Shown in pieces: positions 37,632-48,205 of a stretch of DNA of 64,000 nucleotides (the first letter of the stretch is position 1; each line of letters starts with the position of its first letter). The position numbers and the translations under genes were made by a program. The notes beneath the pieces are model-generated. The model saw only the letters and a list, made by a program, of their open reading frames with translations. It was not told the DNA's origin and ran no database searches. This DNA comes from Jiella endophytica (GTDB lineage: Bacteria > Pseudomonadota > Alphaproteobacteria > Rhizobiales > Rhizobiaceae), in contig NZ_SOZD01000004.1 in assembly GCF_004519335.1 (NCBI RefSeq), forward strand, positions 310,001 to 374,000. The letters are read 5' to 3'.

Positions 37632-38096
37632 CGAATGTCTCCCGTTGTCGATCAATTGTCGTCCCCTCCGTCATGAGGAGGATGCGGGAGTTACGTCAGC
37701 GGGACATTCGCAGCTTCAAAATAATTCCGTCACAGATTGTTTATTTCACGCGTGCATCAAAATAATGCGCGAATAGAATCCAGACACACTCCTGTCATGA
37801 TGGATGGCCGGAGCATGATGATACCGGCCGCTGGCCACGGCGGGCAGGATTTCTACATTCATGGAATTGAAATATACGGAGAACCGAGCAACATCGACTT
37901 CCATCGTCGAATGCGTCCCAAAACGCCACACGTGGCTCGGCGGCACGGCTGCACCGACATCAGATGGCTCACGATCGCTGGTCGGCGAAAGCTACGCGGC
38001 GGCGAGACGGATGGTTTCGGCCTGCGACAATCCGTGCAGCATGCCTGCCTGACAGACCGGCACCGCAAGCCCGCGCGGCAGACGGCGGGGCCCGCC
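37632..38096. other. Intergenic region without recognised features (465 nt)
   Basis: It lies between the fasciclin start and the arfB stop. It is relatively AT-rich at 37710-37790, consistent with the fasciclin promoter. I find no supported gene, RNA or strong hairpin. Confidence 0.5.
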
Positions 38097-38531
38097 TCAG
38101 TCGCTGACCCGGCCGCGCATCGCCTTGATCTTCGAGCGCCCCTTCTTCTCCTTGATCCGCCGCTCTACGGCGCCCTTGGAAGGCCGGGTCTTCTTGCGCG
38201 GCGGAGGCGGCGGCCGCAGCGCCTCGCGCACCAACTCGGCGAGCCGCTCGCGGGCGTCCTCGCGGTTGCGATCCTGGCTGCGAAATCGGGATGCCTCGAT
38301 CAGCACGTCGCCTTCCTTGGTCGCGCGCTGGCCGGCGAGGCGATAGAGCCGCCGCTTGGCGTCCGGCGAGATGGCGACGGAATTGCCGGCCAGATAGCGC
38401 AGCTGAACCGCGGAAGAGACTTTGTTGACGTTCTGGCCGCCAGGACCGCCAGCGCGGATGAACTGCTCCTCGAGTTCGGCTTCCGGCAGGACGACCGATC
38501 CGCTAACCCGCAAGTCCCGCGTTTCGGCCAT
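38097..38531 (-). CDS. arfB: Ribosome rescue peptidyl-tRNA hydrolase ArfB
   Basis: A 144-aa ArfB/YaeJ protein. The GGQ catalytic loop AGGPGGQNVNKVSSAVQLR is near residues 27-45. The C-terminal tail is strongly basic (RKKTRPSKGAVERRIKEKK) and enters the empty mRNA channel of stalled ribosomes. It frees peptides from non-stop complexes. The 313 nt upstream (38532-38844) show no feature. Confidence 0.94.
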   Translation of the reverse strand: MAETRDLRVSGSVVLPEAELEEQFIRAGGPGGQNVNKVSSAVQLRYLAGNSVAISPDAKRRLYRLAGQRATKEGDVLIEASRFRSQDRNREDARERLAELVREALRPPPPPRKKTRPSKGAVERRIKEKKGRSKIKAMRGRVSD

Positions 38532-38844
38532 GGTTTCCGTCCGAAGAGTGTCGCGCCAGCGCCGGCAGCGGCCTGCATCCGAAGGAACGGACAAGGGGCC
38601 TCAAGGCGATGGATCAAGGCATCGCGTCGACCGGAAACCGACAAGGATTTCCGGACCGATCGCAAAGGTGGCGTTTGCGAGCGTACCGTAGCGCAATGCC
38701 GCAGCCCCGCACAGTCCCGGCCGCGAAACGAACCGATCGCACCCGCCTCACCGGCCCTGCCGCCAAAATGCTTCGGCACCGGCGGCTGCCGCACAAGGTG
38801 CAGCGCCGGCCGGTGCCGTGCTTCCCTCCCAGGAAAGGCTCTTG

Positions 38845-40455
38845 CTACTCGGCTGCCATCGGCAGGACGGGGGCCGCCTGCGTGACCTCGTCGTCGACAT
38901 GGCCGGCGAACTTCTCGAAGTTCTTGGCGAACATCGAGACCAGCTTGGCGGCCTGGCGATCGTAGGCCGCCTTGTCGCTCCAGGTCGAGCGCGGATCGAG
39001 GATCGAGGCGTCGACGCCTTCCACCGCGACCGGAACCTGGAAGCCGAAATTCGGATCGGTGCGGAATTCCGCCCCGTTCAGGCTGCCGTCGAGGGCGGCA
39101 TTGAGCAGCGTGCGGGTCGCCTTGATCGGCATCCGCTTGCCGGTGCCGTAGGCGCCGCCGGTCCAGCCGGTGTTGACCAGCCAGCAATGGGTGCCGTGGC
39201 GGGCGATGAGATCGCGCAGGAGGTTGCCGTATTCGGTCGGATGACGCGGCATGAAGGGCGCGCCGAAGCAGGTGGAGAAGGTCGCCTCGGGCTCGTTGAC
39301 GCCCTTCTCGGTGCCGGCGACCTTGGCGGTGTAGCCGGACAGGAAGTGGTACATCGCCTCGGCCGGAGTGAGCCGCGCAATCGGCGGCAGCACGCCGAAG
39401 GCATCCGCCGTCAGCATGATGACGTTCTGCGGATGGCCGTCGCGGCCGGTCTCGGAGGCATTGGCGATGAAGTGCAGCGGATAGGCCGCGCGGGTATTTT
39501 CGGTGAGCGAGCCGTCGTCGAAGTCGGGCATGCGCCGATCGTCGAGAACGACGTTCTCCAAGACCGTGCCGAAGCGGCGGGTGGTCGCGAAGATCTCCGG
39601 CTCGGCCTCGGCCGACAGCCGGATGGTCTTGGCGTAGCAGCCGCCCTCGAAATTGAAGATGCCGTTCTCGCCCCAGCCATGCTCGTCGTCGCCGATCAGC
39701 GTGCGGGTCGGCTCGGCGGAGAGCGTCGTCTTGCCGGTGCCGGACAGGCCGAAGAAGACCGCGACGTCGCCTTTCGACCCGACATTCGCCGAGCAGTGCA
39801 TCGGCATCACACCCTTGGCAGGAAGGCGGTAGTTGAGCGCGGTGAACACCGACTTCTTCATCTCGCCGGCATAGGAGGTGCCGCCGATGAGGACGATGTT
39901 GCGGGTCAGATCGACGCCGATCACCGTCTCGGACCGGCTGCCATGCCGCTCCGGATCCGCCTTGAAGGACGGCAGGTCGATGATCGTCATGTCCGGCACG
40001 AAGCTTTCCAGCGTATCGAGCGGCGGACGGATCAGAAGATTGCGGATGAACAGCGAGTGCCAGGCATATTCGGTGACGACCCGCACCTTGATGGCATTCT
40101 CGGGATCGGCGCCGCCGATCAGGTCCTGGACGAAGAGGTCCCGCCCCTCGGCGGTGGCCTTGAAGTCCGCATAGAGGCGCTCGAAGGTCTCGGGATCCAT
40201 CGCGGCATTGTTGTCCCACCAGACGACCGGACCGGTCGCCTCGTCGCGGACGATGAACTTGTCCTTCGGCGAGCGGCCGGTGTGCTTGCCGGTGGTGGCG
40301 ACGAGTGCGCCATGGGCCGTCAGCCGGGCTTCGCCGCGCCGGACGGCGATTTCGACGAGTTCAGCCTCGGAGAGGTTCCAGCGAACCGAAGCCAGCCCCT
40401 CGAGCCCCGTCGTTTCGATGCCGCTCTGCGGATTGCGCGTCCCGATCTGATCCAC
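38845..40455 (-). CDS. pckA: Phosphoenolpyruvate carboxykinase (ATP)
   Basis: A 536-aa gluconeogenic enzyme turning oxaloacetate into PEP. The P-loop [11 protein letters not shown] spans about 236-246, and the substrate-binding [10 protein letters not shown] and [14 protein letters not shown] motifs are present. The GTG at 40455 lies 6 nt after AGGAGG, matching the usual 536-aa rhizobial length; GTG at 40458 and ATG at 40497 are alternatives. In many Rhizobiales pckA adjoins chvI-chvG; here the neighbour is a CBS-domain protein. Confidence 0.96.
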   Translation of the reverse strand: MDQIGTRNPQSGIETTGLEGLASVRWNLSEAELVEIAVRRGEARLTAHGALVATTGKHTGRSPKDKFIVRDEATGPVVWWDNNAAMDPETFERLYADFKATAEGRDLFVQDLIGGADPENAIKVRVVTEYAWHSLFIRNLLIRPPLDTLESFVPDMTIIDLPSFKADPERHGSRSETVIGVDLTRNIVLIGGTSYAGEMKKSVFTALNYRLPAKGVMPMHCSANVGSKGDVAVFFGLSGTGKTTLSAEPTRTLIGDDEHGWGENGIFNFEGGCYAKTIRLSAEAEPEIFATTRRFGTVLENVVLDDRRMPDFDDGSLTENTRAAYPLHFIANASETGRDGHPQNVIMLTADAFGVLPPIARLTPAEAMYHFLSGYTAKVAGTEKGVNEPEATFSTCFGAPFMPRHPTEYGNLLRDLIARHGTHCWLVNTGWTGGAYGTGKRMPIKATRTLLNAALDGSLNGAEFRTDPNFGFQVPVAVEGVDASILDPRSTWSDKAAYDRQAAKLVSMFAKNFEKFAGHVDDEVTQAAPVLPMAAE

Positions 40456-40572
40456 CACTCGCCTCCTGAAAACTCGGCCCTCGGCCAGGAATTGCATGAC
40501 AGATAGAGGACGGCCGAATTAAGAGCAAGCAGTTCGAGTTGGAAAACTTAACGATATCATGTATTTAATCGA

Positions 40573-40588
40573 TTTAGGTCAGTTTAGG
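40573..40588. promoter_or_regulatory. Candidate regulator site upstream of pckA (TTTAGG-N4-TTTAGG)
   Basis: Two direct repeats TTTAGG at 40573-40578 and 40583-40588, in phase with one DNA turn, within an AT-rich stretch (40520-40600) 120 bp upstream of the pckA start. TAATCG flanks it on both sides (40567 and 40597). Tandem repeats of this type are typical for response-regulator dimers. Confidence 0.45.
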
Positions 40589-40650
40589 CGTGATCTAATC
40601 GTTTCGATGCTTGGATCGGGAAAGCCGGCTCTTTCCCGGCTGCGGGACGA

Positions 40651-42267
40651 TCACCGTCGCTTGTCCCCAGTCTCGGGCCGCTCGGGGCTCGAATCCTCGC
40701 CGGCGACGGGCGAGGCATCGCCATGTTCCTCGACATGACGGGCGATCTCGTCTTCGGTAAGGGATCCCCAGCGAGAGTGGCGATAGTCCTCCTCCGCTCC
40801 GGACGGCCAGCCGTCGTCGTTGGTGCCGTCCTCGATGCCGTTGGCGGCGCTTGGCTCTTCACCCACGTCGTGGCCGCCGGTCTCGACCTCGTCCATCTCC
40901 TCCAGCGCGGCGTCGAGCACCTCGGGATCGGTCTCGTGCACCTCGGCGAGCGGGCCTGCCAGTTCGGCGGCCGGATGGGCCGGCTTCTTCGGCGGCACCA
41001 GCACCGTCGCCGGGCGGATCCTGAGCTTGGAGATGCGGTTCTTCTCCCGCTTCAGGACGGTGAAGCGCTTGTTGAAGAAGGTGAAGGCCTGGCGCTCCTC
41101 AGGGATCGTCTGGGTCTCGTGGATGACCAGGCCGGCGATCGTCACCGCCTCGTCGTCGGGCAGGTTCCAGTCGAGCGCCCGGTTGAGGTCACGGATCGGC
41201 ACCTGGCCGTCCACCACCACCGAGCCGTCGGCCTCGGTCTTGACGCCCTGCATGTCGACGTCGTGCTCGTCGGCGATGTTGCCGACGATCTCCTCGAGGA
41301 TGTCCTCGAGCGTGATCAGCCCTTCCACCTCGCCATATTCGTCGACGACGACGGCGAAATGCGTCTTGCGCCGCAGAAAGGCGTTGAGCTGATCCTGCAG
41401 CGTCGTCGTCTCCGGCACGAACCAGGGTTTCGTGCAGATCTTCGGGATGTTGATCTTCGAGGGGTCGTTGTCGACCTCGTGGAGCGCCCGCAGGATATCC
41501 TTGGCATGGATGACGCCGACGATGTTGTCGTAGTGCGAGCGCCAGACCGGCATGCGGGTATAGGGGCTTTCGAGCACCTGCCGGACGATGTCCGCCGGCG
41601 GGTCGTCGGCATTGATCTGCCGCATCGAGGTGCGGTGGACCATGACGTCGGAGACTTCCAGCTCGTGCAGGTCGAGCAGCCCGCCGAGCCGGTTGCGGTC
41701 GGCATTGACCAGCGAGCCCTCGCGGTGGAGCACCTCGACCGCGCCGCGCAACTCCTCATGGGCGGTAAGCAGCGAGGCGCCGGATTCCAGCCCGAAGCCG
41801 AACAGCGAGAGAATGCGCCGGACGACGAAGTTCACCGTCGCGGTCACCGGGGCAAAGGCCGTCACCACGAAGGCGACTGGTCTTGCAACGGTCAGCGCGA
41901 AGCCGTCCGGCTTGGCGATCGCCGCCGATTTCGGCAGCACCTCGGCGAAGATGACGACGATGACCGTCATGGCGATCGTCGCATAGACGACACCGGTCTG
42001 GCCGAAGAGTTCGAGAAAGGCTGTCGTCGCCAGCGACGAGGCGAGGATGTTGACGAGGTTGTTGCCGATGAGAAGCGCGCCGATCAGCCGGTCCTTCTTC
42101 TCGATCAGCCGCTGGACGACACCGGCCCGCCCGTCGCCGTTCTTCTCGTAGCTCATCAGCCGGGCGCGGGAGACGGCGGTCAGCGCCGTCTCCGATCCCG
42201 AGAAGAAGGCCGAGATCATGACGAGCAGCAGGACGATGCCGCAATAGATCCACAGGGCGGTGCTCAT
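40651..42267 (-). CDS. CNNM/CorC-like membrane protein with CBS domains
   Basis: A 538-aa protein. The DUF21/CNNM membrane domain (about 1-190, several helices starting IYCGIVLLLVMISAFFSGSETALTA) is followed by paired CBS domains (about 205-340, VMVHRTSMRQI and ILEEIVGNIADEHD) and a CorC_HlyC domain (about 355-435). The last ~100 residues are an acidic, disordered tail longer than in most relatives. Related proteins affect Mg2+/Co2+ export. The gene starts inside the 3' end of aroB by 4 nt. Confidence 0.9.
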   Translation of the reverse strand: MSTALWIYCGIVLLLVMISAFFSGSETALTAVSRARLMSYEKNGDGRAGVVQRLIEKKDRLIGALLIGNNLVNILASSLATTAFLELFGQTGVVYATIAMTVIVVIFAEVLPKSAAIAKPDGFALTVARPVAFVVTAFAPVTATVNFVVRRILSLFGFGLESGASLLTAHEELRGAVEVLHREGSLVNADRNRLGGLLDLHELEVSDVMVHRTSMRQINADDPPADIVRQVLESPYTRMPVWRSHYDNIVGVIHAKDILRALHEVDNDPSKINIPKICTKPWFVPETTTLQDQLNAFLRRKTHFAVVVDEYGEVEGLITLEDILEEIVGNIADEHDVDMQGVKTEADGSVVVDGQVPIRDLNRALDWNLPDDEAVTIAGLVIHETQTIPEERQAFTFFNKRFTVLKREKNRISKLRIRPATVLVPPKKPAHPAAELAGPLAEVHETDPEVLDAALEEMDEVETGGHDVGEEPSAANGIEDGTNDDGWPSGAEEDYRHSRWGSLTEDEIARHVEEHGDASPVAGEDSSPERPETGDKRR

Positions 42268-43436
42268 CGGGCGAGTTCTTCATCGAGAAAGGTTGCGACC
42301 TCGTCCCCGGCAACGTCCGGCGCCACGAAGGCCCTGCCGATGCCGCGGGTGAGAATGAAGGTCAGCCGGCCGCGGGAGACCTTCTTGTCCTGGGCGATCG
42401 CCTCCATCAGCGTGTCGCGGTTGATGGCCGGGCCGGGGATGGCGCTGATTTCGGTCGGCAGGCCGGCGGCCCTGAGATGCGCCGCGACCCGCCCGGCATC
42501 CTGCCCCGAACAGAGGCCGAGCTTGACCGAGAAGCGGTGGGCGAGCGCCATGCCGATCGCCACCCCCTCGCCATGGACAAGACGCTGAGGATCATAGCCG
42601 ACCGCCTTTTCCAGCGCGTGGCCGAAGGTGTGGCCAAGATTGAGCAGCGCCCTTGCGCCGCTCTCGCGCTCGTCGCTGGCGACGACGTCGGCCTTCGCCT
42701 GGCAGGCGACCGCGATCGCCTCGGAGCGCTCGCTCCCGCCGGCAAAGATCGCGCCACGGCTCTTTTCGAGGAACTCGAAGAAGTCCGGCCGGTCGATCAG
42801 GCCGTATTTGACGGTCTCGGCGTAGCCGGCGGCAAATTCCCGCGGTGAAAGCGTATCGAGGACGCCGATGTCCGACAGCACCAGCACGGGCTGATGGAAG
42901 GCGCCGACGAGGTTCTTGCCGCGCGGGGTGTTGATGCCGGTCTTGCCGCCGACGGAGGAGTCCACCTGGGCGAGCAGCGACGTCGGGATCTGGACGAAAT
43001 GCGTGCCGCGCTTGACGATGGCGCTGGCAAAGCCGGCGAGATCGCCGATGACGCCGCCGCCGAGCGCGATCACCGCGTCGCCGCGTTCGAGCCTCGCCCC
43101 GAGTATCGCATCCACCGTCTCTTCGAGCCGGACGAAGGATTTGGTCGTCTCGCCGGCCGGCAAAGTGAGCGAGGCCGCCTCGATGCCGGCGCCGGCAAGG
43201 GCGATCTCGAGCCGCGTCAGATAGAGCCCGCCGACCGTCTCGTCGGTGACGACGACGGCTCTGGCGCCCGAAAGCCGCGCGGCGATCTCCTCGCCCGCCC
43301 GGTCGATCAGGCCCTCGCCGATCAGGATGTCGTAGGACCGCTCGCCAAGCGAAACCTCGACGCGGCGCTCCTTGTCGACCCGCGCTTCGGCATGCCAGGC
43401 AGGACCGGCGGCAGGCGGCGTTGCGTCGAAACTCAT
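42264..43436 (-). CDS. aroB: 3-dehydroquinate synthase
   Basis: A 390-aa shikimate-pathway enzyme (DAHP to dehydroquinate, NAD and Zn dependent). Landmarks are [31 protein letters not shown], and metal ligands in [12 protein letters not shown] and [11 protein letters not shown]. It overlaps aroK by 4 nt at its start and the CBS gene by 4 nt at its end, giving a tight aroK-aroB-CBS unit, an arrangement common in Rhizobiales. Confidence 0.97.
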   Translation of the reverse strand: MSFDATPPAAGPAWHAEARVDKERRVEVSLGERSYDILIGEGLIDRAGEEIAARLSGARAVVVTDETVGGLYLTRLEIALAGAGIEAASLTLPAGETTKSFVRLEETVDAILGARLERGDAVIALGGGVIGDLAGFASAIVKRGTHFVQIPTSLLAQVDSSVGGKTGINTPRGKNLVGAFHQPVLVLSDIGVLDTLSPREFAAGYAETVKYGLIDRPDFFEFLEKSRGAIFAGGSERSEAIAVACQAKADVVASDERESGARALLNLGHTFGHALEKAVGYDPQRLVHGEGVAIGMALAHRFSVKLGLCSGQDAGRVAAHLRAAGLPTEISAIPGPAINRDTLMEAIAQDKKVSRGRLTFILTRGIGRAFVAPDVAGDEVATFLDEELAR

Positions 43437-44014
43437 GACGTCGGTCTTTCCCTCAGATGGCGTTCCAGCGCCTCGACGAGTTCGGCGGCGATGATCTCGC
43501 GCTTGACCGGCCGGCTGGTGACCGTCAGGTCGGCCTCTGCATAGACCGGATAGCGCTTGTCCATCAGCTCCCGCATCACCTGCCTCGGATCGGCGGATCT
43601 GAGCAGCGGCCGGTCCGCCCGCCGGGCGACGCGCTCCATCAGCGTCTCGATATCGGCCTTCAGCCAGATCGTCACCGCATGGTCCGAAAGCAGCGCGCGG
43701 GTGTTGGCGTTCATATAGGCGCCGCCGCCGGTGGCGATCACCCGCGGCCCCTCCTGCACGAGCCTGGCGATGACCCGCGCCTCGAGGGCGCGGAACTCCG
43801 GCTCGCCATAGGCCTCGAACAGCTCGGCAATGGTCATCGTCGAGACGGTCTCGATCTCGGCGTCGCTGTCGACGAAGGGCAGCGACAGGAGCGTCGCGAC
43901 ACGGCGGCCGACGGTGGTCTTGCCGGCGCCCATCAGCCCGACGAGCACGATCGGCCTGTCGCCGAGCCGCTGCCGGATCGGCGTCTCGTTGTGTGCCGCA
44001 GTCTCGCCGTCCAT
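43433..44014 (-). CDS. aroK: Shikimate kinase
   Basis: A 193-aa P-loop kinase: [21 protein letters not shown] with the DSD substrate motif, and ATGGGAYMN. It phosphorylates shikimate. ATG at 44014 is chosen because GGAGGAACGAAGAGG precedes it and homologues start near [14 protein letters not shown]; the ATG at 44200 would overlap the divergent small gene. First gene of aroK-aroB-CBS. Confidence 0.95.
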   Translation of the reverse strand: MDGETAAHNETPIRQRLGDRPIVLVGLMGAGKTTVGRRVATLLSLPFVDSDAEIETVSTMTIAELFEAYGEPEFRALEARVIARLVQEGPRVIATGGGAYMNANTRALLSDHAVTIWLKADIETLMERVARRADRPLLRSADPRQVMRELMDKRYPVYAEADLTVTSRPVKREIIAAELVEALERHLRERPTS

Positions 44015-44190
44015 CCGCCTCTTCGTTCCTCCATTCGGCAAAGCCGCCGCCCTGATCCGCTTCGATCTCGCTTTCGCGACATGGCCCAAGACAGCCGGCC
44101 ATGTGCTTATCGACTTGCGTCTTTCTTCATTCCCACTAGAAGCGGGCGAGGGACGCGAGCCTTGCTCGAGATTGAGTTCGCCAGACGCCG

Positions 44191-44388
44191 ATGCCGACAC
44201 TCGTACGCCTCTTGACCGTCCTCGCCATCCTGATTGGCATCGTCTACGGCATCATGGCCGCGCTCGTCTACTTCGTCCAACCCACCCGCACCGAGGTGAC
44301 CGTACCGGTGACGCTGCCCGAAGCGGAGGCGGCGCGCGACCCCCAGACGCCGGCCCCCGGGGACGGACTGTCGGAGCTGCGGCCTTGA
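44191..44388 (+). CDS. Small single-pass membrane protein upstream of xerD
   Basis: A 65-aa protein with one membrane helix ([20 protein letters not shown], residues ~4-23) followed by [14 protein letters not shown] and a Pro/Asp-rich tail. Its stop overlaps the proposed TTG start of xerD, so translation may be coupled. The ribosome site is weak. Function unknown. Position between aroK and xerD is conserved in rhizobia as far as I recall. Confidence 0.7.
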   Translation: MPTLVRLLTVLAILIGIVYGIMAALVYFVQPTRTEVTVPVTLPEAEAARDPQTPAPGDGLSELRP

Positions 44389-45377
44389 GCGCGGCAGGCA
44401 AGCCAAAGGCCAACGGGGCCAGCGGCGCGCGGCCGGCCTCCGGCTTCGAGGCGGAAGCGTTTCTGGAGATGATGGCGGTCGAGCGCGGCGCCTCGCAGAA
44501 CACCCTCGACGCCTATCGCCGCGATCTCGACGATGCGAGCGGCCACTTCGCAGGCCGCGGCCTTTCCCTGAAGAGCGCCGATACCGAGGCGATCCGCGGC
44601 TATGTCGCGGCGCTGGCGGCCGAGGGCCTCGCCGAATCGAGCCGGGCGAGGCGGCTTTCGGCGCTACGGCAGTTCTACCGGTTTCTCTACACCGAAGGTC
44701 ATCGCGGCGACGACCCGACCGGGCCGATCGAGGGAGCGAAGAAGAAACGGCCGCTGCCGAAGGTGATGAGCGAGGCGGAGGTCGACCGTCTGCTCGACCT
44801 CGCCGCGGCGGAGGCCGCGAACGAGGCGCTTTCTGCCCCCGCAAGACTGCGCGCGGCACGGCTGCATGCGCTGGTCGAGATGCTCTATGCCACCGGCCTG
44901 CGGGTCTCCGAACTCGTCGCTCTGCCCCGCTCGGTGCTGCGGCGGACCGGCGAGGCGATCATCGTCAGGGGCAAGGGCGGCAAGGAGCGCATGGTGCCGA
45001 TCGGCGAGGCGGCGGGCGACGCCATCCGCCGTTTCGCCGAAGTGGCGAAGACGACCGGCCGCAAGCCCGCCGGCGACGAACGCTTCCTGTTTCCCGCCGA
45101 GTCGGAGACCGGGCACCTCACCCGCCAGGCCTTCGCCCGCGACCTCAAGGCGCTGGCTGCCCGGGCCGGCATTCCGGCGGCGAAGATCTCGCCGCATGTC
45201 CTGCGCCACGCCTTTGCCAGCCACCTCCTGAAGCACGGCGCCGATCTTCGCGCGGTGCAGGAACTCCTCGGCCACTCGGACATCTCGACGACGCAGATCT
45301 ATACCCACGTCCTCGAGGAACGGCTGATTCGCCTCGTCACCGACCACCACCCGCTCTCACCGGCGAGCCGGGACTGA
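44385..45377 (+). CDS. xerD: Tyrosine recombinase XerD
   Basis: A 330-aa site-specific recombinase for chromosome dimer resolution at dif. Catalytic residues are visible: Arg173 (ATGLRVSEL), Lys in RGKGGKER, His271 and Arg274 ([10 protein letters not shown]), His297 (LLGHS) and Tyr306 (QIYTHV). The N-terminal SAM-like domain begins near [12 protein letters not shown], so the start must lie before residue 25; the only support is TTG 44385 after GGAG, overlapping the upstream gene. Confidence 0.93.
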   Translation: MSAAGKPKANGASGARPASGFEAEAFLEMMAVERGASQNTLDAYRRDLDDASGHFAGRGLSLKSADTEAIRGYVAALAAEGLAESSRARRLSALRQFYRFLYTEGHRGDDPTGPIEGAKKKRPLPKVMSEAEVDRLLDLAAAEAANEALSAPARLRAARLHALVEMLYATGLRVSELVALPRSVLRRTGEAIIVRGKGGKERMVPIGEAAGDAIRRFAEVAKTTGRKPAGDERFLFPAESETGHLTRQAFARDLKALAARAGIPAAKISPHVLRHAFASHLLKHGADLRAVQELLGHSDISTTQIYTHVLEERLIRLVTDHHPLSPASRD

Positions 45378-45395
45378 CAGTCCTGCATCAGACCC

Positions 45396-46103
45396 TCAGG
45401 CGTGGCCGACCCACCCGCGCCAGGTGAAGGCGGCGTAGAAGAGGGCTGCGTCGGCAAAGCCGCCATCGCGGAGGATCGCCTCGTCCAACTCCGGCGAAAA
45501 GCTGTTCAGGCTGGCGGCGACTGCCGCCCGCGCCTTCTGCACGTCATTCCGGTCGGCGCCCATCGCGGCAGGATAGGCGGCGTAGCGGTCGAGCCAGACG
45601 TCGCGCTCGGTGGCATCCTGGGGAAAGCTCGCATGGGCGGCGACGAAGGCCGCGCCGGGGCGCAGCCTGCGGCGGATCTCGCGGACCGTGCGGGTGCGCT
45701 CCGCCGCCGCGAGGAAATGCAGGGTCAAAAGGCAGGTCGCGGCATCGAACGGCCCCTCCGGCGCGTCGTCGATGGTGCCCTGGACGAGTGTCACCCGTTC
45801 CATCAGCGGCCCGAGCACGCGCTCGGCCAGCTTCAGCATCTCGCCGGCCGGGTCGACGCCGACGAAGCGCCAGCCGGGCTGAGCCTCGGCCATGGCCTTC
45901 AGTTCGCTGCCGCCGCCGGCGCCGAGCACCAGCACCGTCGCGTCGCTTGGCGCGGCTTCGGCAAGCAGCAGCCCGGTCATGCGATGAAGTGCTTCGAGGC
46001 CGGGGACGAAGCGGCGCGGCCCCTCGGCATAGCGCGCGACCGCGGCGGGATCCTCGAAACTGGCGAGGAAGGCTTCCTGACCCTTGTCGGCATCAGTGGT
46101 CAT
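45396..46103 (-). CDS. SAM-dependent methyltransferase
   Basis: A 235-aa class I methyltransferase. SAM motif LVLGAGGGSELKAM (about 62-75), acidic FVGVDPAGEML, and TCLLTLHFL are visible. It starts 10 bases inside the Rrf2 gene end, so the two are an operon. Substrate unknown. It is convergent with xerD, 18 nt apart. Confidence 0.88.
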   Translation of the reverse strand: MTTDADKGQEAFLASFEDPAAVARYAEGPRRFVPGLEALHRMTGLLLAEAAPSDATVLVLGAGGGSELKAMAEAQPGWRFVGVDPAGEMLKLAERVLGPLMERVTLVQGTIDDAPEGPFDAATCLLTLHFLAAAERTRTVREIRRRLRPGAAFVAAHASFPQDATERDVWLDRYAAYPAAMGADRNDVQKARAAVAASLNSFSPELDEAILRDGGFADAALFYAAFTWRGWVGHA

Positions 46104-46557
46104 GGCGATCTCCGGAAGATGTCGCTGCGCGGCGCTCGGCCAGGCGGCGGTGAAAATTCTGGCTGAGGGTCGCGAGGGTGACCGTGCCGAAGGATGCGAG
46201 CAGCAGCGCCTCGGCCTCGTCGAGGCTCGCATCGAGCGCCTCGTTGACCGCCTGCTCGACGGCGCATTCCGGCGCCTCCCGGCGGTTGCCGATGGCAAAG
46301 AGCGGCGGCGAGCCGATGCCGTGATAGATGTCGAGCAGGGTGAGGCTCGCGAGGTCGCGGGCCAGCGTCCATCCGCCCCCATGTCCCTTGTCCGATCGCA
46401 CGGTGCCCGCAGCCTTCAGGCCGGCCATCACCCGCCGGATCACCACCGGATTGGTCTGCATCATCCGCGCGAGCGTCTCCGAGGTCACCGGCCCGTCGAC
46501 CTCCGCCATATGGAGGAGGACGTGCAGCACGCCCGACAATTTGCCGTCCCGTCTCAT
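46093..46557 (-). CDS. Rrf2-family transcriptional regulator
   Basis: A 154-aa Rrf2 protein with a winged helix (SETLARMMQTNPVVIRRVMAGLKAAG). It lacks the three-Cys cluster of IscR/NsrR, having one Cys (ECAVEQAV) like YwnA/CymR types that do not use an iron-sulfur cluster. It precedes a methyltransferase. The start at 46557 is directly next to an inverted repeat likely used for autorepression. Confidence 0.88.
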   Translation of the reverse strand: MRRDGKLSGVLHVLLHMAEVDGPVTSETLARMMQTNPVVIRRVMAGLKAAGTVRSDKGHGGGWTLARDLASLTLLDIYHGIGSPPLFAIGNRREAPECAVEQAVNEALDASLDEAEALLLASFGTVTLATLSQNFHRRLAERRAATSSGDRHDH

Positions 46558-46574
46558 GTAACTTTCAATGTTAC
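46558..46574. promoter_or_regulatory. Candidate Rrf2 operator GTAAC-N7-GTTAC
   Basis: Inverted repeat GTAACTTTCAATGTTAC starting one base upstream of the Rrf2 start codon. This location would block translation initiation or transcription, consistent with autoregulation. In an otherwise GC-rich stretch, the AT-rich site stands out. Confidence 0.5.
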
Positions 46575-46781
46575 GAACTAGCCGGGTTGTCAAGCGGCCG
46601 TCCGATCGCCGCGGCGCTCCCCTTCCTTGCTTGACAATCAAACGGCCCGTCGCCAGTTTCCGCCGCGATCAGTTCCCGCCGCAGGCGGGGCGACGCCGCC
46701 GCGTCGCCGGAGCCGCCAGAGCGGTCGCCCTGCCAGTCGGCGCACGCCATATCCCTCAGGACGGCCCCAGCCGCAGGACGA

Positions 46782-47735
46782 ATGCACAATTATCTGGATT
46801 TCGAGAAACCGGTCGCCGATCTGGAAGGCCAGATCATCGAGCTGAAGAAGATCGAGACGGGCGAGGACGCCGTCGACGTCACCGAGGAGATCGGGCGGCT
46901 CGAAAAGCGCTCGCGGGACGCCCTCGAGGATCTCTACAAGAAGCTCACGCCCTGGCAGAAGACGCAGGTCGCCCGGCACCCCGACCGGCCGCACTGCCTC
47001 GACTACATCGGTCGGCTGATCACCGATTTCGTGCCCCTCGCCGGCGACCGCTATTATGCCGAGGACCATGCGGTGATCGCCGGCTTCGGCCGCTTCGACG
47101 GCCAGTCCGTCGCGGTGATCGGCCAGGAGAAGGGCACCGACACCCAGACCCGGCTGAAGCACAATTTCGGCATGGCGCGGCCGGAGGGCTATCGCAAGGC
47201 GGTGCGGATCATGTCGCTCGCCGAGCGCTTCCAGATCCCGGTCGTCACCCTCGTCGACACCGCCGGTGCCTATCCCGGCATCGGCGCCGAGGAGCGCGGC
47301 CAGGCCGAGGCGATCGCGCGCTCCATCGAAGCCTGCCTCAATCTCGAGGTGCCGCTGGTCTCGCTGGTGATCGGCGAAGGCGGCTCCGGCGGTGCGATGG
47401 CGATCGCGGCGGCCAACCGTGTCCTGATGATGGAACACGCCATCTACAACGTCATCGCGCCCGAGGCCGGCGCCTCGATTCTCTACCGCGATGCGGCGCG
47501 GGCGCGCGACGTCGCCCAGGCGATGAAGATGACGGCGCAGGACCTGATGGGCTTCGGCATCATCGACACCATCGTCGAGGAGCCGCTCGGCGGCGCCCAC
47601 CGCGCGCCCGACGATGCGGTCGATGCGGCGGCGAGGCACATCCGCGCGGCGCTCGGCGAGCTTGCCGGCATGGCGGGCGGCGATCTGAAGCGCCAGCGGC
47701 GCGAGAAGTTCCTGGCGATCGGCCGCGATCTCTGA
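46782..47735 (+). CDS. accA: Acetyl-CoA carboxylase carboxyltransferase subunit alpha
   Basis: A 317-aa subunit of the carboxyltransferase that adds the biotin-bound carboxyl to acetyl-CoA, the first step of fatty acid synthesis. LDFEKPVADLEGQIIELK at the N-terminus and VTLVDTAGAYPGIGAEERGQ plus IGEGGSGGAMAIAAAN are diagnostic. It is a single gene; accD is elsewhere. Confidence 0.97.
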   Translation: MHNYLDFEKPVADLEGQIIELKKIETGEDAVDVTEEIGRLEKRSRDALEDLYKKLTPWQKTQVARHPDRPHCLDYIGRLITDFVPLAGDRYYAEDHAVIAGFGRFDGQSVAVIGQEKGTDTQTRLKHNFGMARPEGYRKAVRIMSLAERFQIPVVTLVDTAGAYPGIGAEERGQAEAIARSIEACLNLEVPLVSLVIGEGGSGGAMAIAAANRVLMMEHAIYNVIAPEAGASILYRDAARARDVAQAMKMTAQDLMGFGIIDTIVEEPLGGAHRAPDDAVDAAARHIRAALGELAGMAGGDLKRQRREKFLAIGRDL

Positions 47736-48205
47736 CCACCGGACAGGGGCCGGGTTCGCGCTCTTCCCCGGCCTGGTTCCGGCGCATGGCGGCAACGGAG
47801 TCGGATTCGCGGCGTACGTTGCAGACCTGCCACAGGACTCAACTTCCATTCCCCACCGTCATTTGCCAGAATGTTGCCATCGTCGGGCTGCAGGCTGCGA
47901 CGACGTGGCGCAAAGGGGTGCGCCACCAGGAGCATGATCGAGGCAAGCCGGGTCCGGTATCGGTCATGTCGCAGATGGCATGAGGGCGCGACGACCGCTT
48001 CCGCGACACGACGCGCTCCAAGGGGTGGCGGGGAATCACGGTTTACGCCTGCTTAAGAAAATCGTGAGACACTTCAGCCAAGCATGCGTCGCGACTGCCT
48101 CGGGGCAGCCCAGGGCGCGATGAGGGGCAGCCGGGCCGCCGGTTGCCGTTCGAGAGGGAGCGGCCGGCCATGATGCGCCAGCCGCAGGCGATTGGGGACT
48201 TGGGG
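47736..48205. other. Intergenic region between accA and the L,D-transpeptidase (470 nt)
   Basis: I see no gene with a ribosome site and no hairpin with a U tract. The last ~150 nt probably hold the promoter of the lipoprotein gene. Confidence 0.5.
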
